DNA of 64,000 nucleotides, taken from the NCBI RefSeq assembly GCF_040183065.1, contig NC_091119.1:206357298-206421297 (forward strand). Direction: 5' to 3'. This DNA comes from Periplaneta americana (Eukaryota; Arthropoda; Insecta; Blattodea; Blattidae). The position numbers and the translations under genes are program-made. This document shows, piece after piece, positions 57,505 to 64,000 of this stretch. Within the stretch, counting starts at the first letter, position 1. Each line of letters starts with the position of its first letter. A model generated the notes under the pieces. That model was given only the letters and a program-made list of their open reading frames with translations, ran no database searches and was not told where the DNA came from.

Positions 57505-58975
57505 GTCTCGTCACCAGGATATTGTACGAAATGCAACTATAAAAATTGGAGATTTATCCTTCGAAGAAGTGGAAAAATTCAAATATCTTGGAGCAACAGT
57601 AACAAATATAAATGACACTCGGGAGGAAATTAAACACAGAATAAATATGGGAAATGCCTGTTATTATTCGGTTGAGAAGCTTTTATCATCCAGTCTGCTG
57701 TCAAAAAATCTGAAAGTTAGAATTTATAAACAGTTATATTACCGGTTGTTCTTTATGGTTGTGAAACTTGGACTCTCACTTTGAGAGAGGAACAGAGATT
57801 AAGGGTGTTTGAGAATAAGGTTCTTAGAAAAATATTTGGGGCTAAGAGGGATGAACTTACAGGAGAATGGAGAAAGTTACACAACGCAGAATTGCACGCA
57901 TTGTATTCTCCACCTGACATAATTAGGAACATTAAATCCAGACGTTTGAGATGGGCAGCCACACCTGTGGAGTAACGGTCAGCGCGTCTGGCTGTGAAAC
58001 CAGGTGGCCCGGGTTCGAATCCCGGTCGGGGCAAGTTACCTGGTTGAGGTTTTTTCCGGGGTTTTCCCTCAACCCAATACGAGCAAATGCTGGGTAACTT
58101 TTCGTGCTGGACCCCGGACTCATTTCACCGGCATTATCACCTTCATATCATTCAGACGCTAAATAACCTAGATGTTGATACAGCGTCGTAAAATAACCCA
58201 AAATAAATAAAAATAAATAGATGGGCAGGGCATGTAGCACGTATGGGCGAATCCAGGAATGCATATAAAGTGTTAGTTGGGAGGCCGGAGGGAAAGAGAC
58301 CTTTAGAGAGGCCGAGACGTAGTTGGGAAGATAATATTAAAATGGATTTGAGGGATGTGGGATATGATGATAGATAATGAATTAATCTTGCTCAGGATAG
58401 GGACCAATGGCGGGCTTATGTGAGGGCGGCAATGAACCTCCGGGTTCCTTAAAATCCAGAAAGTAAGTTTCCAAAGCATTCTTTTAATCCCCGTAGACGG
58501 TCGTATTATCTTCAGACAAGAATCTAGTTCTCTGTAGGACCACCGAAAGTTCTCAACATGGTTTCCCTCTTCCCAGTTAATACTTTCGTTCCTCAGTAAA
58601 GCCTCTGTAATTCTGTAAACACAGTACTGTAAAATTTGCTGTACAAAATTCATAATTCTTAAGTAATGCAGCATTATTTTAATGCACTGTTGAGGATTCA
58701 TCATTTTCAGCGCAATTTCTCAGCACAGATTTGTTCTTTCTCTGTTATATATTAGAAGAAAATACCATGAGATTACTTCAGATTTATTTTGTTGCAATAG
58801 TTAATAAATTTACGCTTTTGAAGACATTTCTTTTCGAACTGAAGTAAAGCCATTATTTTAATAATCTTGTAGGTAATATGAATGGCCAAAATCAACCCAA
58901 CTTCTGTGTGTTTCAGGAAATATTGACGATTGTGAGAAACTTAAAGAGAAACTCAAAGACGAGTACAACGAGTAA
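44642..58975 (+). CDS. Plus-C odorant-binding protein-like gene 3 (nine exons, 224 aa)
   Basis: Exons 44642-44726, 47738-47856, 49477-49576, 49700-49743, 49855-49890, 54757-54874, 56687-56772, 57031-57058 and 58917-58975 splice (GT-AG) into 224 codons plus TAA. Signal peptide [20 protein letters not shown]. Two in-frame ATGs lie upstream (44585, 44600). I chose 44642 because gene 4 has its only ATG at the aligned spot, both preceded by Ser-Ile. Cysteines are C70-C71, C96, C117, C121, C162, C179, C189, C198-P199 and C211. The spacing C117-X3-C-X40-C-X16-C-X9-C-X8-CP-X11-C is Plus-C-like, with one interval (16) just under the usual range. The exon 3 region is unusually basic ([20 protein letters not shown]) and 18 nt longer than in genes 1 and 2, and exon 6 is 18 nt shorter. 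Sequons NAS, NAT and NYS. AATAAA at 59042-59047. Likely an extracellular ligand carrier. Confidence 0.87.
44973..45092 (-). mobile_element. SINE family S2, single copy
   Basis: Minus-strand relative of the palindrome arms at 30770-30966: TTCCGGGGCCGGGTGTCGAT and AAGCTACCCAGGAAGACACC. Its tRNA-like part is more decayed. SINE S1 is inserted at its right edge. Confidence 0.75.
45106..45363 (-). mobile_element. SINE family S1, full copy
   Basis: Complete head (GGTTCGATTCCCGGTC on the minus strand), body and tail, flanked by a 13-bp duplication GATAGTTGTTTAT (45093-45105 and 45364-45376). Intron 1 of gene 3. Confidence 0.9.
45377..46045. other. Gene 3 intron 1, unassigned
   Basis: Plain AT-rich sequence between a SINE and the AAT/AGT arrays. 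Confidence 0.5.
46050..47655. repeat. 1.6-kb AAT then AGT trinucleotide array
   Basis: Short AAT run (46050-46092), then ~1.5 kb of AGT with AGC, GGT, AAT and ATT variants. Variant patterns repeat at long range: TAGTTGTAGCAGTAGTAG near 46250 recurs near 46855, and TAGTTGTACCAGCAGCAG near 46678 recurs near 47282. This is a ~604-bp internal duplication, with shorter ~130-bp repeats after 47280. One frame is a 566-codon poly-Ser ORF, another poly-Val; both are artefacts in an intron. Confidence 0.95.
47881..48192. other. Gene 3 intron 2, unassigned start
   Basis: AT-rich with nothing recognised up to the CAGGGTG end at 48193. Confidence 0.45.
48193..48371 (+). mobile_element. Single end of a mariner-like element
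   Basis: TATACAGGGTGGAGGTGAAA, a CAGGGTG-type end after TA, running into LINE A at 48372. No right end seen. Confidence 0.45.
48372..49385 (+). mobile_element. LINE family A, longest copy
   Basis: Covers reverse transcriptase from [20 protein letters not shown] through the catalytic site to the 3' end. The catalytic tetrad reads HADD, not YADD (other copies have YADD), and the downstream half has stops and frame changes, so it is dead. The 3' end GGTTCCTTAAAAGCCGTTAA lacks a full AGTA tail. It ends about 90 bp before exon 3 of gene 3. Confidence 0.9.
50113..51720 (+). mobile_element. Repeat family E, copy 2, split by a LINE
   Basis: Left part 50113-50470 and right part 51434-51720 together match the uninterrupted copies at 55983 and 59273. 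LINE B (50471-51434) interrupts at TCTCTAGATTA. Confidence 0.8.
50471..51434 (+). mobile_element. LINE family B inserted in repeat E
   Basis: ORF 50523-50936 encodes [20 protein letters not shown] and [20 protein letters not shown]. The 3' UTR block GGTTGAGTGGAAGAGAAGAC precedes an ATT tail (51392-51434). It lies in intron 5 of gene 3. Confidence 0.85.
52003..52036. repeat. (AC)n microsatellite
   Basis: About 16 AC units. Confidence 0.9.
52095..52455 (-). mobile_element. LINE family A with internal deletion (endonuclease joined to 3' end)
   Basis: A single minus ORF of 119 aa runs from an AP-endonuclease piece ([20 protein letters not shown], with the GDFNA motif) straight into [20 protein letters not shown] of the 3' end. 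The RT domain between is missing, so this is an internally deleted copy. It shows that family A encodes an APE-type endonuclease. AGTA tail at 52095-52105. Confidence 0.85.
52556..52990 (-). mobile_element. LINE family C, RT C-terminus
   Basis: Minus ORF 52578-52907 ([20 protein letters not shown], then [20 protein letters not shown] and [17 protein letters not shown]), an RT C-terminus of the YGAEAWT type distinct from family A. A second copy lies at 62466-62830. Confidence 0.75.
53207..53575. mobile_element. Long inverted-repeat (foldback) element
   Basis: Arms of about 150 bp: TTTAATTTCGGACTTGGTTA at the left and its near-complement ending GTCCGAAATTAAAG, plus inner arms AAGTTCCAGAAAGGAGG and CCTCCTTTCTGGAACTT. 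A partial repeat of the right arm (TTTCTGTGCGACAAAACTTT) follows to about 53610. Non-coding. Confidence 0.75.
53612..53764 (+). mobile_element. LINE family A, very short 3' end
   Basis: [20 protein letters not shown] to the AGTA tail at 53750-53764; about 150 bp. Confidence 0.85.
54058..54735. mobile_element. TA-flanked TIR element next to exon 6 of gene 3
   Basis: Ends TGAGGCTATCAAATGCAAAA and TTTTGCACTTGATAGCCTCA, flanked by TA on each side. The inner motif GGATAAGGCGAGTTTT recurs near 54252 and, varied, near 54492. No transposase. Its right end is 21 bp before the exon at 54757, so it crowds the branch-point region. Confidence 0.75.
54875..55982. other. Gene 3 intron 6, unassigned part
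   Basis: About 1.1 kb of AT-rich sequence with short spurious ORFs, before repeat E. Confidence 0.45.
55983..56590 (+). mobile_element. Repeat family E, copy 3
   Basis: Uninterrupted copy; TTTATGCTCGACCATGCCG at the left and ATGGTCGAGCATAAA at ~56443, then the TAATTAAGACGC hairpin. Confidence 0.8.
57447..57502. repeat. (ATT)n microsatellite
   Basis: Pure ATT array joined to the truncated 5' end of the next LINE. Confidence 0.95.
57503..58466 (+). mobile_element. LINE family A, interrupted by a SINE
   Basis: Two parts, 57503-57957 and 58219-58466, form one 5'-truncated copy ([20 protein letters not shown] ... REVGYDDR). Frame changes and stops are present. In intron 8 of gene 3. Confidence 0.9.
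57958..58218 (+). mobile_element. SINE family S1, full copy nested in LINE A
   Basis: Head with GGAGTAACGGTCAGCGCG and GGTTCGAATCCCGGTC, body, and AAATAAATAAAAATAAAT tail. Flanked by the 9-bp duplication AGATGGGCA (57949-57957 and 58219-58227). Confidence 0.95.
58467..58916. other. Gene 3 intron 8, unassigned
   Basis: AT-rich sequence up to the last acceptor. Confidence 0.45.
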
Positions 58976-59272
58976 CAACTGTACGTAGAGTCAAAACTCA
59001 TTCTCAGAAACTCAACTGAACATGTAAAATAATTGTAATTCAATAAAGTGAAATGTTCGAAAACTTTTGGTTTCGGATATAATAAATGGTCAATGCCTGC
59101 AGTTTCAAATGAATTCTTTAGCTGACAAGTTGAACACAATTGTGTTATTTACTAGGGCATTTGATAAATATTGGTAAGAATACTGTAAACAGCGCTTCTA
59201 GTGGTGAGCATCGGAGTCTTTTAGTACGTAATAGAGGAGCAATTGTTGCATAAATGTGGAGTTTTAAAAATC

Positions 59273-59935
59273 TTTATGCTCGACCATGCCGAAATGTAGC
59301 AATTATACACCTGGTAGTAGCCCTTTAATGCACCTCATTAAAGTACACCTATTCATTATAATTCAGTTGTTCAGCCAATGAGAAATCACTATTGTACCAT
59401 TATAAAACCGTAAGTATCGATTATTCTCGGATATGCAATCGAAAGACAATTAGCGAAAAGTCACGGAGGCTGGAAATCCAATACTGTCGCAGAAGGTTAT
59501 GTTCTGTTACTATAATAATTAGCGTTAATTGTAAATAATATTCAATAAATTCAATTTGTCGTCTCGTTTTTCAATTCTAAATCAATTTCCAGGTTATATC
59601 AAGATTAATGTTCATGTTATTCTCTAGATTATATCTAGGTCAATGACATTCGTTCCTCGGAAAAAATCAATACTTTCGCGTCTGCGCACATCTCACAATT
59701 CAGGTCAGTTCCGCTTCTCACTTACATTACCATAACATGAATACTTATGAATTATTTCAAGTTAGAAATATGGTCGAGCATAAAAAGTCGTATGAAACTT
59801 GCCTATAATGGTAATTAAGACGCTCGTATGAAAATTATGAAACTCGCTTGCGCTCGTTTCATAAACAAACATACTCGCGTCATAATTATTACCATTATAG
59901 GCTCATTGTATAATGTACTATTAAGTAACCATATT
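59273..59935 (+). mobile_element. Repeat family E, copy 4
   Basis: Uninterrupted, close to copy 3; downstream of gene 3. Confidence 0.8.
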
Positions 59936-60067
59936 ATGTTAATAATGTCTGATTTTTAGCACATACAATGGCCCTAATAAATGTTCAGTACGTGCTTCAT
60001 AAAAATTCAAGTTGCAAGAGGTAAAACAAAAATTCAACTGTGTGCTTCATGGTATTAAATTAAGCTT

Positions 60068-60265
60068 ATGGGACAGAAGTTCTACCACAACGAATACTTG
60101 CAAGATGGGTGGAAGCGAGAATTTCACTTTCAATCAAGAGCTGACAATCAGAGTGCTTTAGATCAATCAGTGAGAGAGACATTCAGAAATGATGCTGCAG
60201 ATGGAGTTCGCCATCTCCCAAGGATTTGGCAATATATTGTTGACATGGTAAGGGACTATATTTTA
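60068..60265 (+). pseudogene. Possible mariner transposase C-terminal remnant
   Basis: ORF 60068-60292 reads MGQKFYHNEYLQDGWKREFH, later NDAADGVRHLPRIWQYIVDM. The RHLPRIWQ...GDY-like end recalls the C-terminus of mariner transposases. Similarity is recalled, not computed. Confidence 0.35.
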
Positions 60266-60349
60266 AGTATGTACAGCCAAAAATATACTTAATAAATTTA
60301 GTAGGAAACAGTAACTATGTTGCCATTACTTTTTTAATGCCCTAATATA

Positions 60350-61090
60350 CAGGGTGTATCTAAACTGGTGTCAAATATTTCGGGGACGTGTTCCTAACAT
60401 CAAAACAACTAAAAAAGTTAATAAGAACACGGGTCCGAAAACCATTCGTTAGGGAGGTATTAAAGGATTTGTCCCCTTCATTGACCGCTGATTGTTTGGT
60501 GGTTTTTTGTTTGTTTGTATTTTGTAGAGCGAAGAAATCAGAAGAAAATGTATTCTGTGAGTGAACAGAACGAAATGATTTGCATCATTTAATTGATGAT
60601 GTGCTTCTGGACGTCATCCAACGAACGTGTTTTAACACGATGCTGCTCCAGCTCATTTTAGTCTGATAGTTCGTAATTTTTCAACGATCGATTTTCCCAA
60701 AGATGTATTGGTCGAAGGGAATTCATTGCATGGCCTCCTCGATCACCTGATTTGAATCCAATGGATTTCTTCGTCTGGGGACATTTAAAGTCCCTGGTTT
60801 ATGCGACTCCTGTACTTAATGTTGTTATTCTGAGAGCGTATCCAAACTGGGTTTGACGAAATACGAAACACTCCAGGGATTTTCAACAGAGTACGCCAGA
60901 GCATGTAACGCAGGTTTAGGGGACACCAAAGCAGGAGGAAGCCACTCCGAGTAATTTTTGTAAGATTAAATTTTGTCTTGTAACTCTGAAATAAAATATT
61001 TTGAGACCAATGTCCATATGAACCTTTCGTAATATTTTTGTGTTACGAACACATTCCCGAAATATTTGACACGAATTTAGATACACCCTG
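60350..61090 (+). mobile_element. Degraded mariner/Tc1 element with transposase relic
   Basis: Ends CAGGGTGTATCTAAACTGG and TTTAGATACACCCTG, ~55-bp TIRs, flanked by TA (60348-60349, 61091-61092). The inside encodes WPPRSPDLNPMDFFVWGHLK and, in another frame, APAHFSLIVRNFSTIDFPKD. These are conserved segments of mariner-type DDE transposases. Frame changes and a 741-bp length (about 1.2-1.3 kb is usual) show internal loss. Confidence 0.85.
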
Positions 61091-61110
61091 TATTGCGATG
61101 CGTAACTATA

Positions 61111-61560
61111 CAGGGTGCATAAAAATTTAATGAGGATATAAATTAATGTAGGGCAATAATTTTGAACAATATAGCTATAGCCGAGATTGTCACACTTGTT
61201 CTATGGAGCGTCGAAATTATCGACGTTACATTTAAATATGACCCTATGGTTAAAACTTGATAGTAAAGGTTGGATAGGCTGTAACGAATCAGCTGCTGAA
61301 AGAAGAGCAACTTCACATTGAATGAAAACTACGAAGGGTTTTAACACGTGGCAGTTACATATAACAAAAAAAAGCTAAAGGAAAACTATAAGCCGAAAGT
61401 ATAAACAAAACAAAAAATACAAACAAATATAAGAAGTATAAATAGAAATTTTTGCAGTCGTGGCCCATATTTTAAGGAACAATCCCGGAATTTATCTGGT
61501 GTGACTGAGTGAGACCACGATAAATTACAGCCAGGACTGCCTGATTTCAATGGAACTCAA
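61111..61560. other. Second CAGGGTG end and unassigned sequence
   Basis: CAGGGTGCATAAAAATTTAA after TA at 61109-61110 looks like one end of another mariner-like element; no right end found. Confidence 0.35.
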
Positions 61561-61603
61561 CCTGATTTCAAGGCAAGTCACTCGCTTACTGCACCGACAC
61601 TAA

Positions 61604-61980
61604 AGGCCCATTCACAATGAAAATTAAACATAACCGTAACATAAACACAGACGTTTACGCTCAGACTACCAAATGGGATCATTCACAATGATTCACATAA
61701 GCATTAACATAAACATTACCGTAAGACGTTAACATGAAAGTTTCCAAACTCCAAACTTTCATGCTTATGCTTACGTGATTTGCAAACAGAACACAATCGT
61801 GGAGCGCTGAAGTATACGACAGAATATGAGGAAATGGCGTCGTTGTTATGTTTCCATGGTTACCAAGTATGTTTGCTGTTATGTTTATGTTCCCATCGCG
61901 AATGATCTTGATTTTACCGTAACGTTTATATTCTTAATTTAACGCTTACGTTATGTTTAATTTTCATTGTGAATGAGCCT
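61604..61980. mobile_element. MITE M5 (PIF/Harbinger-like, 377 bp)
   Basis: Ends AGGCCCATTCACAATGAAAA and TTTTCATTGTGAATGAGCCT, flanked by TAA (61601-61603, 61981-61983). The interior is made of repeated AACATAA/TTATGTT motifs. Similar in style to M4 (AGGCTGGTTCACAATAAA). Confidence 0.85.
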
Positions 61981-61983
61981 TAA

Positions 61984-62465
61984 CACGTTTCACTATAACC
62001 ATAACATTATCGGTATTCACTGAGATTGCAAAAATTTTAATTTCGACTATAGGCCCAACACTATAATTTCACTCTCACAACACACTTCGCTCTAACCATA
62101 GCTCAAATCACTATTCGGATTTAAGTCATTTCTTGATGTAGCCTATAAAAACACCTACACCACTGTCTATTAGTAAAGTTTTAAGCCCGGGTTTAAACAA
62201 CTGGATGGTTCTTGAAACATTCTATTATGTCATAATTCTGCAGGTAAAGCACTGCAGTCCCTGATAAGTTGGTTGAAAATGAACATTTTCCAATATCCAT
62301 TCTCTGTTTTCTTGGGTTTATCTTATGAGAATTATAAGTTTTTTAATAAGTTGGACTCTATTTTACTTTTCATTTCTTTCAAGACAGGCTCACTATTGCA
62401 TATTTCGAACAGTGTACACACGATTCGATTTTTTCCTATGCATAATGAAATTTAAGTTATTCATT
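61984..62465. other. Unassigned spacer
   Basis: AT-rich, one 60-aa ORF with no recognisable feature. Confidence 0.4.
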
Positions 62466-62830
62466 CATTCATAGTTTCCTGCCCAAGGACAGGTCTTTCA
62501 CTGCAAACCCAGCTTTCTCCAATATTTCCTATTTTCCTATTTTGCGTCTTCCGCCATATGATCCGTATATCTTAATGTCGTCTATCATATGATGTCTTCT
62601 TCTGCCCCGAACTTTTCTCCCGTTCACCATTCCTTCCTGTGCATCCTTTAGTAGGTAGTTTCTTCTCACCTGGAGATCCAACGAATTCCTTTTTCTCTTC
62701 CTGATTAGTTTCAGCATCATTCTTTCTTCACCCACTCTTTCCAACATATCTTTATTTCTTATTCTGTCTGTCCATTTCACACGCTCCATTCTTCTTCATA
62801 TCCACATTTGAAATACGTTGTAATGTCCAC
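62466..62830 (-). mobile_element. LINE family C, 3' end
   Basis: Minus ORF 62529-62789: MERVKWTDRIRNKDMLERVG and VNGRKVRGRRRHHMIDDIKI, the C-terminus also seen at 52578-52907. A CATT/ATGA tail lies at the left edge (62459-62472). Confidence 0.75.
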
Positions 62831-62888
62831 TATTCATATACGGGAAAAATCTAACTGTGTGTAGGCTGCTGTCCACGAGAAATCGATT

Positions 62889-62934
62889 CGAATTTATTTA
62901 TTTATTTATTTATTTATTTACTCATTCATTTATT

Positions 62935-63009
<75 letters not shown>

Positions 63010-63140
63010 CTTATTATTTTGCTAATAACTGTAACATAAAATATAATATATACAGAAAAGCTTTAGCTCGCCCCTTGAAAGAGTAGAACTCATGTCCATG
63101 CCCATTTCGAGAATTTCCCGTACAATATGAAGGGGCCCTC
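62889..63140 (-). mobile_element. LINE family D, 3' UTR with long AAAT tail
   Basis: An (ATTT)n run (62889-63012) is the reverse of the AAAT tail. It is followed by the inverse 3' UTR (AAGCTTTAGCTCGCCCCTTG, then AGAGTAGAACTCATG). Confidence 0.75.
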
Positions 63141-63385
63141 AATACCAGTATGTAATGTTATACCAGTTTTTTAGTCCATATGAGGCACACAATATTTTCA
63201 CGGGACAGTTCTTCGAACTTAAGACCGTGTAGTAATGCAGATTGAAGTCTTCTGACTCTTTTAATTAAAAATTACATACATTGCTTCCGTTAGTGATTTC
63301 ACTATGTTTGTCGTTATATTTTTTCAACATCCTGTATTCATACAATTCTCGAGTACAATGCAGCACATTCATATGTAAAGCTCCG

Positions 63386-63409
63386 AGGTCAATCGGAAGC
63401 AGACTTCCG
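63386..63409 (+). promoter_or_regulatory. Conserved block upstream of gene 4
   Basis: AGGTCAATCGGAAGCAGACT then TCCG, matching 44562-44585 upstream of gene 3; 77 bp before the ATG. Confidence 0.45.
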
Positions 63410-63486
63410 CTACGTCTTCGGGGTTGCACCTAACATTTACAGTACTAAACAAATTTCAAAATATACTACGTTCACTCCGCAGCATC

Positions 63487-63571
63487 ATGTGTTTCGGATA
63501 TGGTTTAGTTCTTGTCTTCGCTACACATTTCGTCTTATTCAGCACCGGACTTCAATATGTTTATGGAACTA
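63487..63571 (+). CDS. First exon of a fourth Plus-C OBP-like gene (gene 4, partial)
   Basis: 85-nt exon ending in a strong donor (A|GTAAGT), phase 1, the same length and phase as exon 1 of gene 3. It encodes a signal peptide, MCFGYGLVLVFATHFVLFST then GLQYVYGT. It aligns with gene 3 exon 1 (shared THFV, a following Gly and a VY dipeptide), and both are preceded by Ser-Ile and the same upstream block. The remaining exons would lie right of the window. Identity as an OBP is inferred from these matches and tandem position, as this exon has no diagnostic cysteines. Confidence 0.65.
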
Positions 63572-63661
63572 GTAAGTAACTGATTGTATTTCACTTCTGT
63601 GTATTTCTTTCACAATATTTCGACATGTAGAACTGATATCATGGAATTATTACATTTATAT

Positions 63662-64000
63662 GATTGTTATTGTTGTTCAGTCAACTGTCCAAAGACAGGT
63701 CTGAACCTCATAGGTGATAACCAGACAATGGATGCGGGATGACTTAAGGAAAAGTGAAGTTGTTTCGTATCGGAGTAGCCTATATGGCACGTGCCGCGCC
63801 GTCCGTCTTTTGTGTACCTGGCGAGTACAGCAGCGTACAAAACGAAGGAACCCCGGTCCGTTCATAGTAACATTGCAACGCAATATGTGCAGTTGTGTTA
63901 TCCTGCTCAAGTATTTAGTACGAGTTGAATAGTGTAGTGCTGATCCATTCATAATGTCGAAGGCAAAACGTTAAATTCGCTCAGAGATACGAAATGCAAT
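63662..64000. other. Intron 1 of gene 4: LINE-like tail and unassigned GC-richer DNA
   Basis: GTCCAAAGACAGGTCTGAAC at 63687 resembles the 3' UTR wording of LINE C (CCCAAGGACAGGTCTTTCAC at 62483). From about 63740 the base composition is less AT-rich, with overlapping ORFs on both strands (72 and 91 aa), probably part of an element cut by the window edge. Confidence 0.35.

Noticed and set aside
1-64000. LTR retrotransposon or other virus-like element
   Set aside because: I looked for long direct repeats with TG...CA ends, and for gag, protease, integrase or capsid motifs, and saw none; all RT fragments are of non-LTR type.

Overview
This window looks like insect nuclear DNA, most probably from a cockroach or termite (Blattodea). 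The reasons are the large AT-rich introns, dense 5'-truncated non-LTR retrotransposons, tRNA-derived SINEs, Helitrons and mariner/hAT/Harbinger-type MITEs, and the family of host genes. The order is inferred from these features and was not tested by a database search.

The host genes lie in short exons (28-140 nt) that simple ORF calling misses. By joining GT-AG exons by hand I find a head-to-tail, plus-strand tandem array of one family of secreted proteins. It comprises the last exon of gene 0 (628-692), three complete nine-exon genes (gene 1, 5522-26696, 231 aa; gene 2, 29600-41074, 228 aa; gene 3, 44642-58975, 224 aa) and the first exon of gene 4 (63487-63571). The three complete proteins have a signal peptide, an N-terminal CC pair, and the spacing C-X3-C-X40/42-C-X16/20-C-X9-C-X8-CP-X9/11-C. 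This is the signature of Plus-C odorant-binding proteins (OBPs). Exon phases (1,0,1,0,0,1,0,1) are identical in the three genes and most exon lengths are identical or close.

Layout: 1-5.5 kb, end of gene 0, a Helitron and LINE pieces. 5.5-26.7 kb, gene 1, whose introns hold LINEs, foldback MITEs, a SINE inside a MITE, a LINE inside a foldback element, a Helitron and a 1.35-kb GAGT/GAGC minisatellite. 26.7-29.6 kb, spacer with LINE remains. 29.6-41.1 kb, gene 2 with a Helitron, MITEs, three SINE families and CATA arrays. 41.1-44.6 kb, spacer with a hAT-type MITE. 44.6-59 kb, gene 3 with a 1.5-kb AGT array, the longest LINE copy, and several nested insertions. 59-64 kb, spacer with a mariner relic, a Harbinger-type MITE and LINE ends, then exon 1 of gene 4.

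The genes probably arose by tandem duplication and each makes a separate secreted ligand carrier; nothing suggests an operon. Almost all long ORFs here are LINE fragments or simple repeats. I saw no LTR retrovirus-like element, rRNA, convincing functional tRNA or CRISPR array.
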